From positions 1-24,059 of the forward strand of contig JAATEW010000135.1 in the NCBI GenBank assembly GCA_015655535.1: DNA of 24,059 nucleotides, read 5' to 3'. Position numbers and translations under genes: made by a program. The notes below the pieces were generated by a model that was not told the DNA's origin, did not search any database, and saw only the letters and a program-made list of their open reading frames with translations. The DNA is from Hyphomicrobiales bacterium (GTDB lineage: Bacteria; Pseudomonadota; Alphaproteobacteria; Rhizobiales; Beijerinckiaceae). Shown here in pieces: positions 1 through 9,114 of this stretch (its first letter is position 1; each line of letters opens with the position of its first letter).

Positions 1-1618
1 GTGTCGTTTCTTGATCGAGACGCCGTTCATAGCCGGCGATAAGCCCGCGCCGCGCATTGCTGCGCAGATTGCAGCCGCCCGCGGCGAAGATGAAATCATT
101 CGGCCCAAGCTCACCATTGTTAAGGGCCATGAGCACGGTGGAATCGGCAAGGATCGGCCGGAAGGGCTCGATCAGATCAAGCGCGAGCGCTGGCCGCCCA
201 GGCCGCTCGACATGATAAAGCCCTTTCCAGGGGTCGAGACCCACCGTGGCAAGCGCCGACGTAAAGGTGCGTGTCAAAAGCGCATAGCAAAGCGAAAGGC
301 AGGCATTGACGGGATCAGCCGGCGGACGCCGATTGCGATTCTCAAAAGCAAAGGCCGGTAAGCCGGCCACTTTCTCGGTGAAGAGATTGGGAAAGGCACG
401 AAAATAAAGCGCCGCCGCCTCACCTTCGAAGCCGAGAAGATGCGCAGGGTTTTCGGCCCGCGACGCGCGCTCGGCGAGCAGAGTCAGGCGTTCGAGCAGC
501 GGACCGCGCGCCTCATCCGGACCGCGCCAATTGCGGCGCAGGATGGTGCGCTGATTCTTGATCTTCGCGCCGACAAGCTCGCGTGCGAAGGCAAGCGCCC
601 GCGCCCTGTCCTGCGCGGCGGCATATTGCGCCGTGCGGATTGTGGCGCTGCGCGGCCCCTGCCCGCCTGTCGATCCAAGAAACCAGAAGCCGGACGACAT
701 CCAGGCGACAGGCGTCTCGCGGCGCAGAAGCTCGTGCACGGCGGGCGTCGTCAGGGAGACTGGGCCTGCGAGCACGAGTTCGGAAATCTCGTCGAATGAA
801 ATCGCCTGATCGTCTTCGCCTTCGCTCTGCACGACGAGCGTGAAATCCTTCTTGGTGATGCGGGCGCCGGGTTTTTGCACATAAAGCGGCAAAGCGGGCG
901 TGGCGGCGGGCGGCGGCGTGCGCGGGATCGCCCCCGATTTGAACCAATTGACCTCGTCCGGCAGACAGATGGGCAAAAGAGAGCAACGCGGGCATTTCGA
1001 CGAATGATCGAGCGGCGGCGGCAGACGTCCGCTCGCGATGGTGAGCCGCAATTCGGAGGCCGCGCGCAGGCTCGACGCCACAAGCTCGTCGTCGAAAGCG
1101 ACACGCACGCGCTCGCGGCTCGCCGCGAAGAAGAGCGCGCCTTCGTCGCATTTGTAGTCCGCGTCGCGCAAAAGCAGACCTTGCACGCAGACCTGCACGC
1201 GCTCCGGCAGATAGGCGCCTTCGGCTACGTGCGGGCGCTTGCCGGTCTTGATATCGACGGGGGTCACGACGCCGTCCTCGGCCTCGAGCACGTCGATCTC
1301 GGCGGTGAGCCCAAGCCTTTCGGAGGCGAGCAGAAGCCGCCGCGTCTTCAGCACTTGATCGTCCGTGAGCTTATCTGGCGCGGGCAAAGCGGGGGCCGGC
1401 CCGTCCTCGGTGGCACGATGGCTGCGCCGTCCGGCGGATGTATCGGCATTGCCGGCCCACTCGCCATGGCCCCATTCGAGCACGGCAAGGCGCGGGCAAA
1501 AGACCCACTCATTGACCATGCGGGCCGGCACGAGCATTTCGTCGGGCGTTGCCGGCGGCGCGAAAAGCGGGAGTTCTGTTTGCTGAGACGGGGATGAACC
1601 AATATCGGAGGAAGACAC
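1..1618 (-). CDS. cas4-cas1: Cas4-Cas1 fusion, type I-G adaptation protein (partial, runs off left edge)
   Basis: This is an adaptation-module protein in which a Cas4 nuclease, which trims prespacers and selects the PAM, is fused to the Cas1 integrase. The frame is open for 539 codons from a GTG at 1618 to the window edge. Cas4 part: first cluster Cys at about residue 41 (WVFCPR), RecB-type acidic residues at D109 and D122 with K124 (VDIKTGK), and C-terminal cluster CPRC at 209-212 plus C218. The Cas1 part begins near residue 242. Its metal ligands are visible as E397 (GFEGEAA), H468 (GLYHVERPGR) and D480/E483 (ALDLIEPFRP). The start is chosen because GGAGG (1624-1628) lies 5 bases upstream. 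All catalytic residues checked are present, so this gene looks intact, unlike cas3 and csb2. The Cas4-Cas1 fusion is known in type I-G. cas2 should follow outside the window. Confidence 0.95.
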   Translation of the reverse strand, partial: MSSSDIGSSPSQQTELPLFAPPATPDEMLVPARMVNEWVFCPRLAVLEWGHGEWAGNADTSAGRRSHRATEDGPAPALPAPDKLTDDQVLKTRRLLLASERLGLTAEIDVLEAEDGVVTPVDIKTGKRPHVAEGAYLPERVQVCVQGLLLRDADYKCDEGALFFAASRERVRVAFDDELVASSLRAASELRLTIASGRLPPPLDHSSKCPRCSLLPICLPDEVNWFKSGAIPRTPPPAATPALPLYVQKPGARITKKDFTLVVQSEGEDDQAISFDEISELVLAGPVSLTTPAVHELLRRETPVAWMSSGFWFLGSTGGQGPRSATIRTAQYAAAQDRARALAFARELVGAKIKNQRTILRRNWRGPDEARGPLLERLTLLAERASRAENPAHLLGFEGEAAALYFRAFPNLFTEKVAGLPAFAFENRNRRPPADPVNACLSLCYALLTRTFTSALATVGLDPWKGLYHVERPGRPALALDLIEPFRPILADSTVLMALNNGELGPNDFIFAAGGCNLRSNARRGLIAGYERRLDQETT

Positions 1619-1623
1619 GCACG

Positions 1624-1628
1624 CCTCC
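1624..1628 (-). promoter_or_regulatory. Ribosome binding site of cas4-cas1
   Basis: GGAGG on the minus strand is followed by 5 bases and then GTG at 1618. It decides the start. The upstream GTG at 1635 is in another frame and would give a short basic peptide without family resemblance. Confidence 0.75.
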
Positions 1629-1795
1629 AAAACACATACGCAAAATGAAAAAAAGTAAGACTATAAATGGCTTTTAAACATAACCGTTTCGGACTTGCAA
1701 TTATGATTGCTGGCCTGAACCATGGAACAACTGAACTATCTGGTTGCTGTAATCAAGGCTGAGCCTACGCAAACTTCTCGGACATTCATGCTGCC

Positions 1796-1987
1796 TCATC
1801 GCTTCGGCGCGATGGAGAGACGTACATTCAAAGCACGCAAGACAGCCGCGATGGTCTCGAAGCGCGGATGCGCCCCTGGAGCTAGTGCCTTGTAGAGGCT
1901 TTCGCGCCCAAGCCCTGCGTCCTTAGCGACCTGCGCCATACCGCGCGCCTTGGCGACATCGGCCAGCAAAACATCTGGATTTGGATC
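1796..1987 (-). pseudogene. Remnant of a HigA/HI1420-type helix-turn-helix antitoxin
   Basis: The 63 codons before the TGA at 1796-1798 read as the C-terminal half of the small antidote proteins of HI1420-type toxin-antitoxin pairs. They carry a VLLADVAKARG stretch, then a helix-turn-helix (MAQVAKDAGLGRESLYKAL), then a second helix pair ending near LRALNVRLSIAPKR. Upstream the frame is closed by a TGA four codons before the similarity begins. In a neighbouring frame KSLLDTL precedes it, which would fit the missing part, so a frameshift is the likely cause. An internal ATG at the start of the helix-turn-helix could still give a short DNA-binding peptide. No partner toxin is visible. The family call rests on pattern recognition only. 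Confidence 0.6.
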
Positions 1988-2114
1988 TTCAGAGTGTCAA
2001 GGAGTGATTTATGATCCTAGCAGCCGCGTTCAATGTCCGGGTCGTGAGGCCCTTTCGGGCATGCGCTATCCAGAAGCGAAGACTCTCGCTTTGAAAGGCC
2101 GAAGCGCCTAACTA

Positions 2115-4332
2115 TTACCCTGGGTGACTCAATGGGCCACCCAGGCTTTCCGGTTGGAATGTTCCCATTCCTTCATGCGTCTTTTGTCCTAGCAGCACCG
2201 GCCCATCAACGACTACGGCGAATATCAAGCGAATATGGGCGCGAACTCCGCCGCGAAGGCCCAAGTCGCATAACGCTTCAACCTCCGGCCTCGGCAGATT
2301 GCGGCGTGCGCATTCGGCGAGCACATCGGCGATAAGCGCATCCTTGACATCATCCTTGCGCTTTGGATGGCGCGTCGGCCGATAGGGTGTTGCCGAAACC
2401 CAGGTACGCGCCGAGCCGCAAAGCGGATCATCGTCTGCCGGTTCGCCCAGCGCCGTCAGCTTGAAAAGCCCGGCCTTGCCGGCGCGCAACTCGTCAAAGC
2501 CGGCGAGTGCTTTCTCCAACTCCCTTAGACGCTCCTCTTCCCATTTACTTGTTTCTCGATGCTCGACGATATGCGGCGCGACGATCAAGAGCCGCGCCGG
2601 ATGGCTTATGAGATCGACGGCGTAGAAGAGATGCGCGTGATGGCCGCGCCGCAGCGGCGCGCCATCGGTCTCATGCCCCGAGAAAAAAGATGGCAGCACC
2701 TTGTCCCGGCCGAGCTGCTCCTGCACACGCGCCATGACGGCGCGGCGCGCGGCGCGTGCGATCGCGCCTTCCTGGCCCGTCGTGGGCTTGGCACCCTCAA
2801 GCGCGAAGGCGAAGATCGCGCGTGTCCCGCGCACGGGTGCCAATAAACCGAGACCGAGATAACGCCCATCGCCAATGAGAAGCGGTCCGCGCACCGGCTT
2901 CATGAGCGCGATCTCGACATGCCAGAGCCGCTCCTTGGCAAAGCGCGTACCGGGCGCGAAAGCTTCCGCCCGCACGCCTTTGCCCTCAAAAGGCTCGCGC
3001 TGCACCCGAATAGACGCGATATCGGCATCAATGCCCGCATGGCGGAGAGCCTGCCGGACCGCCGCGGCCGCGAGCGCTTCCTCCGCGATGCGCTCGGCCG
3101 CGTCTTTCTGCTCCGAACGCTCGTGCAAGCGCGCGGGTTCGATCCGCCGCCGCGCCGCCTTTTGCGGCAGGGCGGCAGGCGTCACCGTCCGCCATGCGTC
3201 AAAGGCACCGTCTGTTCCGAAATGCCAAAGCATGTCCCTGTCTTCCGCCGCCGTGAGGAGAGACCAAACCTCGCCCGTCTCGCCATCGCTCGCGACGGGA
3301 AGGCCTGAAAAGCTCCAGGCAATGTCATCGGCGCGCAGCGGGCAATTCGCCGGAATCTCGATCAGGAGTCTCCGGATCGCGCGATCGGCATGCTGATGGC
3401 CGACCGATGGGATGGGCATGATTTTCAGACGCGAGAGCTTGTCGGCTTCGGTCGCTTCGCGGCCGATGAAGACGCGATCGATCTCGTCTGCCCTATCGGG
3501 CTGAGCGTTTCTCAACCTCTCCGCGGCGCTGTCGCGCACATGCTCGACAAGCGAAACAATCTTTGTAAACGGCCAAGGAACGAAGGCTGCCTGAGCATCG
3601 GGCGCGCGCAGATCGAACAAAAACCGCAGCGGCGGGCTGTCGTAGAGGATAGGCGCGAAGCGCGCCTTCGGGGGCTGAGTGAAGAGCGGCTGTTTGCCTT
3701 CTTTGGAGAAACGTCGGCGCATGGCGTCGAAACGGTTCGTGAGGCTCGCAAGCGATCCAGGCTGCGGACACAAAAGCTGCGTGCCACGGGTCCCTGCCCG
3801 GCCGATGGACCGCGCCGTCATAGCCAGCCAACCGCGCGTCGATCTCGGCGGCGTCCAGGATCTCGCCCGAAGCCCAGGCCATGTCGACACCGCGCCCCAA
3901 TTGATAGAGCCGCTCCGCGATCGCGCAGACTGCCTTTGCCTGATCCTCCGCCGCCTGATCGGCAGGAAAGCTCCACGCATAGAGAAGCGGAATCTCCGCA
4001 TCGAACATGCGGGGATGGATATTTTTGCCAACGCGGATTTCGCCGACGCGGCGCGGATCGCCATCGACAGCGTCAAGGTCGTTGTTCGGCACGAAGGTCG
4101 CGTAGCCACGCCCAAGACGCGCGGCAGGCACGGCGATGACCGGAGGCGCCAAGCATTCGAGCCAAGCCAGTGCGTCTTTATCGCCTTCCGCCAAAGAGCC
4201 GCCTGCGGCAGCCCCTGCGACGAGCGCCTGAAACAGACGCGCGGGCGACGGCGGCCAATCGCTGACGCCGTGATAACGTCCGTCATGAAAGCGGACGGAG
4301 AGAAGAAGGCCGCGAGACACGGCAGCGCTCAC
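2115..4332 (-). pseudogene. csb2: Csb2, type I-G Cas5-Cas6 fusion, split by a frameshift near 3788-3800
   Basis: In type I-G this protein combines the Cas5 role (crRNA 5' handle and Cascade assembly) with the Cas6 role (pre-crRNA cleavage). Translation from GTG 4332 gives the family N-terminus, with DWPPSPARLFQALVAG at about residues 25-40. This frame is good to about residue 180 (GYDGAVHRPGRD). The family-like sequence then continues one base out of register (GTQLLCPQPGSLASLTNRF) and runs to the TGA at 2115. It contains two glycine-rich RAMP-type loops: GPLLIGDGRYLGLGLL in the middle and GPVLLGQKTHEGMGTF at the very C-terminus. The switch lies at minus-strand AGGGACCCGTGG. One extra base in the GGG (3792-3794) or CCC (3788-3790) run would explain it. 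The GTG overlaps the csb1 stop by 4 bases (GTGA). As written, the only product would be a 279-aa protein with a nonsense tail. Confidence 0.85.
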
Positions 4333-5390
4333 TTCGCCTTGGCTTTCTTGTCAGGCTTTTTCGAGTCCCCGACATCCTTCTGCGCGAGGGTCTTGTCGAA
4401 AGCGATGATTTTGCTTTCACCGACACCAAAGGCTTTGGCCGCAGACAGCGCATAGTCCTGCGCCAATGCCTCGGTGAGGCTGACTGGGTCATGACCGCCT
4501 TTGCGGCCGACGAGGGTCCATTCTGAAGGGGTCTTCTCATCAGGGACAAGCAGGCAACCCTGCCGGAGGAAGGCATCCACGGGCTCCGCTGCCGCGACAA
4601 GGGAAAGACCGAGGATATAGCGCCGCAGAGCTTGTGCATTGTCGCCTGTCAGGCGGCGCAGAGCGACGAGGTTGACGGTGACGTCCCTTACGATCGGGCC
4701 ACGCGCGACAATGCCACCGAGCGCACCCGTCGCTGGAACATGCACGAAACCGCGCTGAGCAAGCGGCGATTTTGCGTTGCCTTCCGCTTGCTGCTTGTCA
4801 TCTTCGGAGAACACTTCGAGCGCGGCGTAATCGAGCGCGGGATTATATTGAGCCGATCGGCTCAAAACATCGATATCCCAGGCGCGGATGACGGATTGCA
4901 CGATGCGGGGCAATTTCGCCTGCGTGTCGCGCGAGTCCCAGACGCCGAAGACAAGCGAAGTAGGCGCGAGCTTGGCGATCGCTGAGGCATCATTGTTGTC
5001 CAGCAGAAGTTTGAAGGCATTCTGCGCCGGCTGCTGCAGCTGGGTCGAGCGGATCAGCGCATCGCCGAGCCTATGGCCGGCGTCCAATATGGAGACGCTC
5101 TTGTCGTTGCCATATTGAATGTCGATCTGCGGCACGAGCGATGTATAGGGCTCGCGCTTAAAGATTGGCTCGATCCGATTGGCCTGCGCGCCGACACTGT
5201 CGACGGTGACGACCTTCGTTCCATCTGAAAGAGTATCGATATTGTAGCCGACATCGGCATAGGTCGGCGGAAAGATCACGCCGCCCTCGCCTTCGACCGG
5301 CAGGAGCTTTTGCTTCAGATGCAAGGCGACAGGGCCATTTACATCACCGGCCCATAAGTTGATCTGATCGTGGGACAGGGTCTCAGCCAT
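4329..5390 (-). CDS. csb1: Csb1, type I-G Cas7 backbone protein
   Basis: This 353-aa RAMP protein of the GSU0053/Csb1 family polymerises along the crRNA spacer to form the backbone of the type I-G Cascade. Family landmarks are VIFPPTYAD at about residues 38-46, followed by a YNIDTL...VDSVGAQANRIEP block (residues 49-75). A lysine-rich tail (KKPDKKAKAK) ends the protein. The ATG at 5390 overlaps the end of the upstream cas8u2-like gene by 8 bases, and its TGA overlaps the csb2 GTG by 4 bases, so expression should be coupled along the operon. No internal stop or frame break was seen. It appears intact, although the genes on both sides of the effector module are broken. Confidence 0.93.
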   Translation of the reverse strand: MAETLSHDQINLWAGDVNGPVALHLKQKLLPVEGEGGVIFPPTYADVGYNIDTLSDGTKVVTVDSVGAQANRIEPIFKREPYTSLVPQIDIQYGNDKSVSILDAGHRLGDALIRSTQLQQPAQNAFKLLLDNNDASAIAKLAPTSLVFGVWDSRDTQAKLPRIVQSVIRAWDIDVLSRSAQYNPALDYAALEVFSEDDKQQAEGNAKSPLAQRGFVHVPATGALGGIVARGPIVRDVTVNLVALRRLTGDNAQALRRYILGLSLVAAAEPVDAFLRQGCLLVPDEKTPSEWTLVGRKGGHDPVSLTEALAQDYALSAAKAFGVGESKIIAFDKTLAQKDVGDSKKPDKKAKAK

Positions 5391-6267
5391 TGGTCGGTTC
5401 CTCTATGACATCGGTTATGCAACGGGCCTGGTTCTCTTGACCCGGCCAGCCCAATTTCATTTTAAATATGCGTTGAGGGAATGGGAGTTGCGACGCGCCA
5501 AGCGCTGCGCGAAGATACAATGGCGGAAGCAGATCGTCGTGCGACGTGATCCCAATGACGCCATAGCGATAGGCCAGCTTGTTGATGCGCTCCGGGCGAG
5601 CGTTTTCGAGGCCGATCGCAGCGAGAATTTCCACCAATGGGAAACCAACCATGGTCAAATCGCCATGGGCATTCGGCGAAAAACCGACGTCCATTGGAAT
5701 ATAATCCCGCCGCCAATCGAACCGAAAGCTGCTGCTCTGCGGCGCTGACAGCGCAAAAGGGTCGTCGATCGCATCATCGAGCCGATCGCGAATGAGATTG
5801 AGAGCATCGACGGCAAGAGCGGCCCCCGGATATCCTCCCGAGCCGGCCCAAAACTTGACATTGTCACGATGGGTTCTGCTGCTCACCTCACCCCAGTGAT
5901 CTATGGCGACGGTCTTTTCATCGGCACTTAACGCAGCCGGCAAAGTGGCGGGACTTTGCGGCACAGGAAATGGAAAGGGAGTTTCTTTTTCGATGACGCG
6001 CGTGGGCACTTTCCATTTCTCTGTGCTGAGTTCACACATGGCAGGAGCGATGGACATCACCTTTGCCGTCGCCAGAAAGCTCAATATGGTCGCGAACGGA
6101 TTATCTTGGCCCTTTGCCCGAAGATGAAAACGAATATCGCTTTCATCGTGCCAGTCGAAGCCGCCCTCGGCATCGCCGAGCAGGATTTCCGCCGCCTCCA
6201 AAAAGCCGAGGCAGGCAAAGACTTGACCCGGATTGAAGAGGTCGACGGGGATCGATGCTTGCGCCAT
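5383..6267 (-). CDS. Type I-G Cascade large-subunit candidate (Cas8u2/Csb3-like, GSU0052 position)
   Basis: A 294-aa protein lying between cas3 and csb1, the place where type I-G loci carry their short Cas8-like subunit. This subunit is expected to help Cascade recognise the PAM and recruit Cas3. The N-terminus (IPVDLFNPGQVFACLGFLEAA, residues 6-26) is the recognisable part. No enzymatic motif is visible, as expected for a structural subunit. The ATG at 6267 shares one base with the cas3 TGA (TGATG), and its 3' end overlaps csb1 by 8 bases. Subunit naming in this subtype is unsettled (Csb3, Cas8u2 and Csx14 are in use) and I cannot resolve it without a profile search. The role assignment therefore leans on gene order. 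Confidence 0.78.
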   Translation of the reverse strand: MAQASIPVDLFNPGQVFACLGFLEAAEILLGDAEGGFDWHDESDIRFHLRAKGQDNPFATILSFLATAKVMSIAPAMCELSTEKWKVPTRVIEKETPFPFPVPQSPATLPAALSADEKTVAIDHWGEVSSRTHRDNVKFWAGSGGYPGAALAVDALNLIRDRLDDAIDDPFALSAPQSSSFRFDWRRDYIPMDVGFSPNAHGDLTMVGFPLVEILAAIGLENARPERINKLAYRYGVIGITSHDDLLPPLYLRAALGASQLPFPQRIFKMKLGWPGQENQARCITDVIEEPTNG

Positions 6268-9045
6268 CAGGCGGCCTCCCCGCTTGTATTTTTGCCAACC
6301 GCGCCATTTCGTTCATCGTTCGCGCGTGAGGCTTGTTGATCGGCTGCGCGCAAAAGCGACTCCCACCAGGCGAGGCCCCACGGCCCCCAGGTTTCCTGTA
6401 GGCGTGCGAAACGCAAGGCGACATCCCGCGCGCGCGCCTCAAGCGCGGAAGGTGGCGCGTCGTCGCAGCTCCTTGTCTCGATCACAGGCCGCGCGCGGCC
6501 ATGATGCGCCGCCACGATATGAAGGACGAGGTCTTTCAGGTCCTCTGGGAGCGCTTTGAATTCCCGGTCACCTTCTATGATCGAGAGAGAACCGAACTCG
6601 TGGCGATAGCCATCCAGCAAGGCTTGGTTGATAGGTCCGCGCGTTTTGGCAAGTGGACCAGACAGGCCGAAGTGTTTGGTATCGCGTGAGGCATTGAAAG
6701 CGCGCTGCCAGCGGAGCGCTCTTTTGCCTTCGTCATGAAGCCGCGCGGCGATTTCAAGAGCGCGTGCGAAATCCGGTCTCAAGTTCAAGGCCAATGCGAT
6801 GATCTGGGCTTTTTCCGCGGCACTGGACTGATGGTCTCCCAGCAATTGCGGATTGGAGATCGAGCGTCCGTTTTCGCTGGAACTCGCAGCCTTGAGACGT
6901 TCGACGACCAACCATTCCGTGGCCTCGCCTTCATTTGTCTGCACGGTCACGAAAGCATCCTCGAACCGCCAATCCAAGTCATTCGTCGGCTCGAGATTTG
7001 TCCGCCGTTCGATCCTTACCCCGACTGCTCTCGACCAGCCATCGTCTCCATCCGCCGTTAGCGGGAGCGCTTCGAACTCCTTTTTCAAGACTCCTTGCTC
7101 CAGCCCGGCAAGCCTTACGTCGAGAATGAGAGTCGCTCCCGCGAAATCGCTTGAAAGCCGGTCTGGGCGTTTTTTGTCATGGTCGCTTTTGACGAGCTCG
7201 TTGAGATGATATTTCTTTATGGTCTTATCGTCTGATGCCAGCGCTAAAGCGACAATGTCTTCCTTTGTCAGGAGTGGAAGGCCGAATGGGCTGTCTCCGT
7301 CATCTGATATGGCCTTGCTCCCACCGAGTCCTTGGGCCAAGCGGCCTGCCCGCTCCATCAGCCATTCGACAACGCGCCAGGTCTCGGTTTCAAGTTGCTC
7401 GCTCATATGCGGCGGCGCGGCGTCAAAGAAATCTTCGACCTCTTTGCCTGTGCGGCGTACCCTCACGCCGCACAGGCAGATATTTGCGCCAGACGAGGAC
7501 GGTCTGCGGCTCGTCTTCGTCAACCCAGCCGCGCAGCCAGGGTGCCACATCCGGCCGGCCAGTATGCGTTTGGAGCGATGTCATCGCCCATGCTTCAACA
7601 AGCGGGCGGGTCAAAGCCGGATGCAAAGGCGCAGGTGTCGTTGCCGCGTCGATCATGCCCGAGAGTTCGGAATCTCCCTCTGCCCTGCGTTTCAACTCAA
7701 GCAGAGCGCCGGGGCTCACGTCATATCCCGCGTCTTGCGGCGGAAGAGCCTGGATGACCTGCAATGTTCGATAGGCTATGAGGGCACGGTTTTCTTCCGC
7801 CGTCGGCGCATCGGGCTTCTTGGGTTTCGGCTCCTCGCCGGCAATGACGACGATACGCGCATCGCCGTCGCCGCGCCGATTGACGCGGCCGAGCCGTTGC
7901 ACCATACGCTCCCAAGGCGCGAGGTCGCAGACCATATGGTCCGCGTCAAGATCTATGCCGACCTCGCCTGCAGATGTCGCGATCAGGAAGCATGGTTGCC
8001 GAGGCAATCCAGACCCGGCGACAAATCCATTTTCCTTCAGCCAATCGCTTACATTATCACGTTCATGGACGCGGCGGGCACCAACCAGCAATTCGGTGGC
8101 GATCGAAATGGCGGCCTTTTTCTTATCATCGGCGGCAAGATCATTGATCGCAGCGTAGGTCTTTTCGGCCTCCTCCCGGCTGTTACAATAAACAAGGCAG
8201 CGAATATTGGCCTTGCCGTCATCGGTCAAAGCCCAGGCCTGCTTCGCAAGATTGTCGCTCAATTTGGCTTCGGCGGGATATGCTACAGTCAAGACCTTCT
8301 TGGAGCCGAGCCGCTTCGCGATCAGCGGATCTGAAAGATCCTCTTCGATAAGCCTAAAGACCTCGCTCTTGCGAGGCCCTCCGGTCGCCGAAAGCGACAG
8401 CAATTTAAAAGGCGGGATGACATTATGGGCTTCATCGGCCCGCGGCCCGAAGATGTTCGCGCCCTTCTCTATAGCTTCGAGCAATTTCTCGAATGGCGGC
8501 ACCAGATGCGCTTCGTCGAGCACGATGAGTGCGTCCGCTCCCATGAGGCGGGCATGATAGGGCCGCATTTTCGGCGATACGCCATAGCCCGAAAATAAAA
8601 GCCGCGAGCCGATTATATCGACGGTTCCGACGATGATTGACGATGCTGTCGGATCTTCCTGCCAAACACGGTTGTCAACGAACTGACCGCGAAGTGTGGA
8701 TATCGGCAGACCGCCGTCACCAAGCCGAAGCGCGCGCTGTAAATGAGGCAGACTCTTCAGACCCTTCCGCAGCTTCTCAGCTTCGTCCGTCGCTTGATCT
8801 ACGACGGCGCGGCGGTCTACGACATAAATGAGCCGCCGGGGCAATGGTGCCCCGTGCGCCCGCGCGATCAGCCAAATCGCCATGACCGAGGTCTTGCCAA
8901 GCCCGGTCGGCAGATCAAGCGCCCCAGGAAGCTTGCCCTCCATAAAACGGTCAAACAACCGCCGCTGCCAGGAAAGAGGCTTAAAATTCAGAAGCTTCTC
9001 AAATTCACTATCAAATACCGGAGCGTTACTCATAAGCCACCCCAT
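6267..9045 (-). pseudogene. cas3: Cas3 helicase-HD nuclease, type I-G, split by a +1 frame change near 7445-7478
   Basis: Cas3 unwinds and degrades target DNA after Cascade binding. In type I-G the HD nuclease follows the helicase, as here. First frame (9045-7423): Walker A LPTGLGKTS (residues 45-53), DEAH (177-180), SAT (219-221), and QRLGRVNRRG (383-392). It carries family-like sequence up to WRKYLPVR and then drifts to a TGA at 7423. The second frame (to 6267) resumes with RTGKEVEDFFDAAPPH. It carries the HD residues: His in LGDHQ, HD in ARLHDEGK (about 6732-6737), RHE, AAHHGRARP (about 6506) and a final Asp in AADQQ. Sequence upstream of any usable start in frame two is still family-like, so this looks like a broken fused gene rather than naturally separate helicase and HD genes. 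The ATG at 9033 is an alternative start. All catalytic motifs survive in both halves. Confidence 0.88.
7445..7478. repeat. Perfect 14-bp inverted repeat at the cas3 frame break
   Basis: TGCCTGTGCGGCGT (7445-7458) and ACGCCGCACAGGCA (7465-7478) are exact reverse complements separated by 6 bases. In the cas3 mRNA this would be a very stable hairpin. It lies between the last good residues of frame one and the first good residues of frame two. No T-run follows on either strand, so it is not a typical intrinsic terminator. Confidence 0.9.
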
Positions 9046-9058
9046 TAACTATTCGCAT

Positions 9059-9087
9059 AGTTTCTTGTGTGACTCTTCCATTGTCAA
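9059..9087 (-). promoter_or_regulatory. Candidate promoter of the cas operon
   Basis: On the minus strand a perfect TTGACA (9082-9087) is followed, 17 bases later, by GAAACT (9059-9064), a weak -10. This places transcription start roughly 15-25 bases before the cas3 starts. The same 70-base interval must also hold the regulator's promoter, so the two probably overlap and could share an operator. CTTG (9064-9067) and CAAG (9085-9088) form a loose inverted pair across the region. Confidence 0.35.
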
Positions 9088-9114
9088 GCCTAAATCTGCC
9101 ACGCCGGTTCGCCT

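Larger units (their letters stand above)
1619..2114 (-). other. Gap between csb2 and cas4-cas1
   Basis: About 500 bases without an intact gene inside an otherwise overlapping cas operon. 1796-1987 holds an antitoxin remnant, listed separately. 1636-1720 is clearly AT-richer than its surroundings. It contains TATAGT on the minus strand (1660-1665), about 40 bases before the cas4-cas1 start, which could be a -10 box. No convincing -35 accompanies it, so a separate promoter for the adaptation module is only a possibility. Nothing recognisable was found in 1988-2114. Confidence 0.5.

Noticed and set aside
1722..1895. 57-codon plus-strand open frame starting MEQLNYLVAV
   Set aside because: Its second half is antisense to the recognisable antitoxin fragment, and no ribosome site or family resemblance was seen.
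2115..4286. Single 723-codon open frame on the minus strand
   Set aside because: Its first 160 codons are a shadow of the correct Csb2 N-terminal frame (arginine/serine-rich, no family resemblance). Only the part from about 3790 to 2115 is real csb2 coding.
7445..7478. Intrinsic terminator inside cas3
   Set aside because: The stem is strong but no T-run follows on either strand, and coding continues on both sides.
6267..7550. Independent cas3'' HD nuclease gene with its own start
   Set aside because: No Shine-Dalgarno sequence was found at any start. The first 30 residues from 7550 are shadow sequence, and family-like Cas3 sequence (KEVEDFFDAAPPH) precedes the first ATG, so a broken fused gene fits better.
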